From Owenia fusiformis (lineage: Eukaryota; Annelida; Polychaeta; Sabellida; Oweniidae), in assembly GCA_903813345.2 (NCBI GenBank), contig CAIIXF020000012.1:11516932-11580931 (forward strand): 64,000 nt of DNA, given 5' to 3'. Both the position numbers and the translations under genes were made by a program. Positions 49,101-58,100 of the stretch are shown piece after piece. The stretch's first letter is position 1; the number at the start of each line of letters is the position of its first letter. The notes beneath the pieces were generated by a model. It was given only the letters and a program-made list of their open reading frames with translations, was not told where the DNA came from and searched no databases.

Positions 49101-52100
49101 TTTAAAGTCTTGCCGCCATGAATTTTGATCTTTAATCGAAAAATTTTAATTTTTAAACTTTTGAAAAATAAGAACATTTCTGGAGTGATCATATATTTCG
49201 GCTCGTCAAAAAAGTCTTTGATATTAGCAAATTGTTCAAAAATTGTCGGTAAGATCAGCATTGTATTTTGAGCTTTTTGGAATCTTGCCTCTAACCCCTC
49301 CTCCCATTCATATGTTTTTTGAAGGTGAGAGGAGATATTAATTCATGGTGTCAAAGCAAATGACTTCAATTATATCAACCTTTCATTCAATATCCATTTT
49401 ATTATGCTTTATCCAATTAATTAATGATTTTTAATTCTTTTGAGTAAGTAATGGTTTTACATTTTATGTCAGAATTTTGTTTTTGATTTTAAAATTTATT
49501 ATGGATTAGTAAATGTGAAGAGAAGCATGACTGCTATGCCAATTTTGACTGTAAATTTACATGAATCAAAAAATAGAATATGACAACAAAGTGCCTCTTT
49601 ATTAATGAATGATCATCCACTCATTTCAATGCAGCTGCATGGTATGCAAGGAGAGTGAAACATTCTCCATGCAGTGGAGTAACATACACTCTGCCAAGGG
49701 TAACACACTTCAACTGCACTTTACAAATGTATCATTGTGGTCATGCTTTTCAGCATCAAATTCAGACAAAAATTATGCTTTTTGTTAAAATGGTTGTTTA
49801 CGGTTCTACCATTCTTCCCATCACTTGAAAATCACAATGTTTGTTTTTGGTACTTTTTATTTTGGTACTTTTTTTGGTAGAATGCCAAATAAAGCTCCAG
49901 GGCCATATGTTTTGATAATTGTCATAAATTTTTGAAATGCAAAAATTGTAGATATGTTTTGACCACCATGAAACTTGTAAATCCATGTTCATCTCTTGAA
50001 GTCACTCAAACTGTTATTAAATCCATGTTCATCTCTTGAAGTCACTCAAACTGTTGTTAAATCTATGTTCATCTCTTGAAGTCACCCAAACTGTGTTAAA
50101 TCTATATTCATCACTTGAAGTAACTCAAAGTATTGATAAATCCTTGTTCATCTCTTGAAGTCACTCAATGTGTTGTTAAATTCATGTTCATCTCCTGAAG
50201 GCACTCAATGTTTTGTTAAATTCATGTTCATCTCTTGAAGTCACTCAAAGTATTGATAAATCCTTGTTCATCTCTTGAAGTCACTCAATGTGTTATTAAA
50301 TTCATGTTCATCTCTTGAAGGCACTCAATGTTTTGTTAAATCCATGTTGATCTCTTGAAGTCACTTGAAGTGTTGTTAAATATGTGTTCATCTCTTGAAG
50401 GCACTCAATGTGTTGTGAAATTCATGTTTATGAAGTCACTCAATGTTTTATTAAATTCATGTTCATCTGAAGGCACTCAATGTTTTGTTAAATTCATGTT
50501 CATCTCTTGAAGTCACTCAAAGTATTGATAAATCCTTGTTCATCTCTTGAAGTCACTCAATGTGTTATTAAATTCATGTTCATCTCTTGAAGGCACTCAA
50601 TGTTTTGTTAAATCCATGTTGATCTCTTGAAGTCACTTGAAGTGTTGTTAAATATGTGTTCATCTCTTGAAGGCACTCAATGTGTTGTGAAATTCATGTT
50701 TATGAAGTCACTCAATGTTTTATTAAATTCATGTCCCTCTCTTGTAGAAGCTCAATGTGTTGCTAAATTCATGTTCATCTCTTGAAGGCACTCAATGTGT
50801 TGTTAAATTCATGTTCATGAAGTCACTCAATGTGTTATTAAATTCATGTTCATCTCTTGAAGGCACTCAATGTTTTGTTAAATCCATGTTGATCTCTTGA
50901 AGTCACTTGAAGTGTTGTTAAATATGTGTTCATCTCTTGAAGGCACTCAATGTGTTGTGAAATTCATGTTTATGAAGTCACTCAATGTTTTATTAAATTC
51001 ATGTTCCTCTCTTGTAGAAGCTCAATGTGTTGCTAAATTCATGTTCATCTCTTTAAGGCACTCAATGTGTTGTTGAATTCATGTTCATGAAATCACTCAA
51101 TGTTTTGTTAAATTCATGTTCATCTCTTGAAGGCACTCAATGTGTTGTTAAATTCATGTTCATGAAGTCACTCAATGTTTTGTTAAATTCATGTTCATCT
51201 CTTAAAGTCACTCAATGTGTTGTTAAATTCATGTTCATCTCTTGAAGTCTCTCAGTGTATTGTTTACTCAATCAATGTTCATCCTTCGTGGTCACTTAGT
51301 AGTATTATGTGGAATGACCTTGGTGTTTTCGTCAGGAATTATCATAGATTCCAAATCTTTGCTAAACTGTGGCATGCTCGTATTTGGTTTTTTAGTTGTC
51401 AAAAAATGCCTAGGACTGTAGTCTATAGCTTGAAAACTGATGGCGTTTGGCTCTGAAAATATACTACTGTACTAATGAATTGATTATTCATAGACGAAAT
51501 GTGTAATTGAAAGATATAATTGCATGAGTACAGAAGTTGTTGGTATTCAAAACGAAATGCTTATAATATCAATTTTTTCAGGTGCAGAGGAGGAAACCCA
51601 ATCTTCGATCTCAGAGACGTTATCGCCGTCATACATTGTGACATCATCAAAAGGGGAGGAGCCAATAAAAATGACTGACATACCAGCGATAGTGCTCCAA
51701 GATAAGTTTGACATGGATGTAGAAATAAGTTCCCGAAGTGCCGACTCGATGGATGATGTCTTCCCTAACTTACCTAGCCCCGAAGGGACTAAACTACCCA
51801 CAATTCAATCTGATTCAGTTACCATGACAACCACAGACAAGGTTGAAAGTGGTAACACAACAAATGTTGTGCTTAATCTTAACCTGATTGAATCAGACGC
51901 CTTGAAGGAAGGTTCATATTCATCTATAGACAATGCCTCTTGTATTTTATACATTGACAATACTATTTCTTCATCAGATACGGACCATATCCAACATAAT
52001 GTGCCTAGAACGGACAACCTTGAAACAAAGAAAAACAATTTACAATTAGATCTTAGCGCATTTTTATCTAAAGACCCTGAAGCTGTTTCAGATATTGAAA

Positions 52101-55100
52101 CTGAAAAAGATATTCAATTGTTGTCTTTTAAACAATTTGATAACAAATCGGAAGCAAGTTCCGTGATTTCAGACAGTGGATTATTAGCACTGGCAATAGG
52201 TGGTGCTGAAGTTGGTGAAAGTGCAGATTTCGATGATGAGTCTGATGGCGGGAATTCAGACTCAGAGCTTATGGGATATTACGATTGCAGCATGTTTGCT
52301 CAAAGTGCCGATGAAGGGGTTCCCCTAACCCCTCTGACTCCCTCAAAAACCCCCGATTTCAACTGGCGGGAACATTTAGAAATCCGTGGATTTTCTTCAG
52401 ATGACGAGTTTGAATTTCAAACCAGAATAGCTCAGGAACTTTCCTTAAAACAGTATCAACAGGAGAATCATGAAGAAAACGTGCTCAATGAAGGTACACA
52501 TGAAGAGAAAGCGCTGAATAATGAGCAAAGTCCTGTTCCTAAATTTTTTCAAACCCAAGTGTTACCCAGCCCCATCCAATCAGAGAAGTCCCGCCTTATA
52601 TCAACATCCAGTCTTACATCAGATGGGCTAACGACACCAGAGGGGAGTGCAGATTCACTTCTCCAGATAAAAGTTCGCCCTGATACCAGCTGGATAAAAT
52701 CTGAGCCTGAGTCAATTGACCCTATTTCCCCCAGCTCTACAGCCCCTGCTGATGATGCTAATGACCCCCTTGTTACCACCCATAAGGATATTGACCAGAA
52801 AACAAAGGAAGGTGGGGACCCATCTGAAGGGATGACTGCACTTATAGATGAACAAACTAGGAGTAGAAATAAAGAAATAAAGACAGAGTCTGATGAAAAT
52901 CTACCGCAAACTGAAAATGAGAAAGCCAGTGTTTGTGGTGATAAAACCATGGACACTAGAGTTGAGATTGGTATACGTCAGCATTATAAGAAAGAGGATA
53001 TCAAATGGAGCCCTGGGACAGTTAAGAGACAACTACAGGACATTGAATCAAGATCTGCAAAGAAGGGACACACGAGGGAACCTTCCAATGGTTCTGATAA
53101 TGGATCCGTGGACTCTGACATATCTAACAAGTCAGCTCAAGAAAATCTCACTCCAAATTCCAGTGGGGAACCTCTCACAAATACTACTCCTTTTGATGTG
53201 CCGAAAGGTTCTCCAGATGGCAGTGGTAAAAACACACCCATATGGGGGTCTAGCGTTGAAGATGTCTGCCTCACTCCTGGTACAGTACGACGTACAACTC
53301 AGGAGTTTGAGGAAAAACAAAGGTAAGGAATGAAAAGTAGAGAATATACAAATATGTCTGAAAAACATGAAAATGATTAATACATGTTTATGATATATTG
53401 AAGCAATAATTCTAAAAAAAATTTGTCCAATAATAGATTTCTGCAATTGTGAGTGTTGATAATTGCGCATGTGCAATAATTAAATTTGTGATATTGTAAG
53501 TTCATTATAAAGTTTACCCATAACCATAGCAACACTCATATGACTCATAACTACTAAGACTCATACCATAATTTTCCATCCTCAATAGTATAAAAATTGA
53601 AGAATGTTTTCCTCATTGGGACATTTTTAGCCTAAATTACAAGCATTGATCTTAAATGAAATGTGTAGTGATGAGAAATTATTGCTTTAGAGTTAGAGCT
53701 GGATCCCCATTTTTAGTGTGTAAAAGTATTGGGTCATTCATAGTGCAAACCTAGGAGAATAGCTTGATTGGAGCACTTTGATGTTTTGATTTTTGGCCTA
53801 CCCTAGTAAAATTGTTCACTTATTCTATTTCTTCAGATCTGTTGGTTATGAAGACATGCGACCCTCCAAGCCAGTTCACCGCTCCTCTAGCCTTAAAACC
53901 ATTCGCCCGTCTAAATACAACCGTGATGACGAACGCCGAAAGACATGCATGCCAGTCATATCACGACGCAGTCCCTTAAGAAACTCTTCTTCTATCCCAA
54001 AGTCAAAATCATCAGAATTTGGCGGAAGTTCAGATCCTGTATCAACCTCATCTCCACTGTCAATTTGGAAGCGACAGAGTGATCCAGATTTGATGTCACC
54101 AGGCAATGATTCTACAGGCACTGGAGGTAGTTCAAAGGTCATCGACAAGGACGCTGGTATGGAAGATGATGCAGTGATAAAGATTTGTAACGAGGATGTT
54201 CCCCTTCAGCAAGGCATAGTGAAACGACAAACCAAAGGTAAAATACTGAACTTATGTTTCTCATTATGTCTCCACCACAAGTGGTGACATTTTGTTTCCA
54301 ACTATTGTGTGGACAGTCTTCAGCTTTTGTTTTTTTTTGTTGGTTGGTGTTTAGTGTTCGGTGGTTGATGTTTGATGGTTGGAATCTGTAATAAATTGCA
54401 GGTGGTGACATTTTGCATGTTAATGCCTTGTTTTAATTGACGAGGTGAATAACTTGAGACAGCATATCTAAAATCTCATGTTGCCTTAAGTGATCTCCCC
54501 TGCGTTAAAACTGGTGGGTGCTGCGCCCTCTTGAGATTTTGAAAATTGACTTTCACCCAGTTGAAAATTTATTTACGCCCTTTTGAGGATGAGAAAAAAA
54601 TCATTTAAAAATTGGCATAATTTGACCAAATTTTTAGAATTGAAAGAATTGAAATAAGTCTGTATGTACTCATTTGAGCAAAAAAAACTTTGAAGAATAC
54701 TGTCCTCTGTTATAAAAACATCCTCTGATCACAGGGCTTCAAAATCCAGAATATCTTCTTTCTTTTTACACCCTGCTATAAGCAGTTAGCATTTCCCCAA
54801 TTAAGAACTCACATTTGATTCGCTGTCGCAACACTGCGGCATCAATCATGTATACGTCATCGGTGCATAATTAGATCACGTGACTCAGTTTAATCGGGTG
54901 CTTCCAAATTGGTTATAGCAGGGAGGAAGAAGGTACGAATTCTGGACACCTGCTTAGGAGGATGTTATAAAAAGGGAAACAATAACATCATAAACAATGT
55001 GTCTCTTGCCTAAGAAATTGTTTCATTGTAGACAGAAAGATATAAAAAGTGTAAGAAAAATTAGATTGAAAGAATTTGATTATTAATGTTAATTCAAAAA

Positions 55101-58100
55101 ATATAAATAATCTTGAGATCACTAAATAACTAATTTGACTAAATAACTATTTTTAGGTTGGTTTGTAATTGAGGAGTAGGACTTCTATTAATATCAGGGT
55201 AGATTAGTAGATTTTATTGAATTATGCTTTTCATGTAGATAACCCAACACTACTGTTCTATGTATTGTTCAATCATTTGAGATTTTAATGTTTGTTCTCA
55301 TACATTTTCTAAAGCAGTTATTCCCTAATGCTATTCCAAATGCAATCATATTGGTTGAAGACCACAGTAGAGTTTCCCATAGGTGGCCATTATAACATTT
55401 TACCCTGTATCTTATTAACGATTAGTATCCAAGCCTAGTGCAACATACCACAGTGTTCGGGAGAGACTCACCTAGCCTGCTATAACAATCTTACCATGGG
55501 TTGTCCACCGAATTTTTGAAATAAATAAACTTGAAGACACTAACCCCCTCTATCGTCAGATTTCTCAGAGAATTCTGGTAAAATCACCAAGGTCAAAATC
55601 ACTCCGCCGCCAGCTTAAAATGAGATTTCCCACTGAACTCTGACATGTTTTCAGATAAATTAGGACCTACCCTATAAATATTTAGTCCCGATTCACTTCC
55701 CAAACGCTAGATGGCACTCCAATGGGGTAGGGAAGGAGAAAATGACTTTTTATTCAGAAAACCAAATCACTAACGGTAACCGCTAATGTCCTTACTCAGG
55801 ACTATATCCTAATAGTAAACTGAATTAGTTTGTTTTCTTCCAACATGGTTATATTAGCATTGTAGGCATTATCCCGATCACAATGGTATATAACAGTCCT
55901 ATATTTGAGAAAATGCACGGAGGAAAATTCAATCCTTATAGACACAGGTCCTTTTAGCAAAATTCAGGAAATTTGATTTTGAGATTTCTTGAAATTTCTT
56001 TGGGGTAGGGGTACACCTTAAAGATTGCATCACAGATTGAGTACACCCAACTGAGGTGAACATGGCCATATGGGGTATCATGGGAAAGCGATTTCTACTA
56101 TCTTTCAAGTGATATCCATGCCAAGGCGTTCGATTGCATCTTATGACGTCATATTGGTAGGAAGAAACAAAGGTTCATTCAAAACTGCCCCGAAAACAAT
56201 TGAATGGCACGGGAGAATAGAATTCGGGGTACTTGGCACAGTGGCCTCGCCCCCAAAGCACCAAAATTGCTTCAAAATGTCACGATTTTGATAGCATTGT
56301 TCAGCTAAGATACAGCCCTTTAATATGATATGCGCTATTAGGCTTCTCAATGAACTAAAAAACCTCAAAAAGGGATAAAACCTTCAAAATGCCCCCAAAA
56401 AGCGCCTTCTATTAGGTTGAAGACCACAGTAGAGTTTCCCATAGGTGGCCATTATAACATTTTACCCTGTATCTTATTAACAATTAGTATCCAAGCCTAG
56501 TGCAACATACCACAGTGTTCGGGAGAGACTCGCCTAGCCTGCTATAACAATCTTACCATGGGTTGTCCACCGAATTTTTGAAATAAATAAACTTGAAGAC
56601 ACTAACCCCCTCTATCGTCAGATTTCTCAGAGAATTCTGGTAAAATCACCAAGGTCAAAATCACTCCGCCGCCAGCTTAAAATGAGATTTCCCACTGAAC
56701 TCTGCGAGTTTTCAGATAAATTAGGACCTACCCTATAAATATTTAGTCCCGATTCACTTCCCAAACGCTAGATGGCGCTCCAATGGGGTAGGGAAGGAGA
56801 AAATGACTTTTTATTCAGAAAACCAAATCACTAACGGTAACCGCTAATGTCCTTACTCAGGACTATATCCTAATAGTAAACTGAATTAGTTTGTTTTCTT
56901 CCAACATGGTTATATTAGCATTGTAGGCATTATCCCGATCACAATGGTATATAACAGTCCTATATTTGAGAAAATGCACGGAGGAAAATTCAATCCTTAT
57001 AGACACAGGTCCTTTTAGCAAAATTCAGGAAATTTGATTTTGAGATTTCTTGAAATTTCTTTGGGGTAGGGGTACACCTTACAGATTGCATCACAGATTG
57101 AGTACACCCAACTGAGGTGAACATGGCCATATGGGGTATCATGGGAAAGCGATTTCTACTATCTTTCAAGTGATATCCATGCCAAGGCGTTCGATTGCAT
57201 CTTATGACGTCATATTGGTAGGAAGAAACAAAGGTTCATTCAAAACTGCCCCGAAAACAATTGAATGGCACGGGAGAATGGAATTCGGGGTACTTGGCAC
57301 AGTGGCCTCGCCCCCAAAGCACCAAAATTGCTTCAAAATGTCACGATTTTGATAGCATTGTTCAGCTAAGATACAGCCCTTTAATATGATATGCGCTATT
57401 AGGCTTCTCAATGAACTAAAAAACCTCAAAAAGGGATAAAACCTTCAAAATGCCCCCAAAAAGCGCCTTCTATTAGGTTGAAGACCACAGTAGAGTTTCC
57501 CATAGGTGGCCATTATAACATTTTACCCTGTATCTTATTAACGATTAGTATCCAAGCCTAGTGCAACATACCACAGTGTTCGGGAGAGACTCGCCTAGCC
57601 TGCTATAACAATCTTACCATGGGTTGTCCACCGAATTTTTGAAATAAATAAACTTGAAGACACTAACCCCCTCTATCGTCAGATTTCTCAGAGAATTCTG
57701 GTAAAATCACCAAGGTCAAAATCACTCCGCCGCCAGCTTAAAATGAGATTTCCCACTGAACTCTGACATGTTTTCAGATAAATTAGGACCTACCCTATAA
57801 ATATTTAGTCCCGATTCACTTCCCAAACGCTAGATGGCGCTCCAATGGGGTAGGGAAGGAGAAAATGACTTTTTATTCAGAAAACCAAATCACTAACGGT
57901 AACCGCTAATGTCCTTACTCAGGACTATATCCATTGCATGTTCAACACAAGCTCATATGCATTAACTAATACCAGTGATCTCCCCAGCATTAAAGCAAGT
58001 TGGTGCATCACCCACCTTGGAATTTAAAAATATGCTTGCACCCACCTGAAAATCCATTTGCACCCAATTGAAAATGAGTAAAATCATGAAAAATGGGCAT

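Noticed and set aside
34205-51260. CRISPR-like arrays
   Set aside because: The 21-, 50-, 41- and 27-bp arrays are head-to-tail minisatellites without unique spacers, in a eukaryotic intron context.
52549-52956. 135-codon antisense ORF in exon 13 (and similar shadows at 59006-59680 and 60044-60298)
   Set aside because: Antisense of a Ser/Asp-rich coding exon; the bias in the real frame keeps the opposite strand open.
56070-57429. 73- and 75-codon ORFs repeated in the 1,061-bp units, on both strands
   Set aside because: Identity follows from the recent duplication. The two strands overlap and no domain is recognisable.
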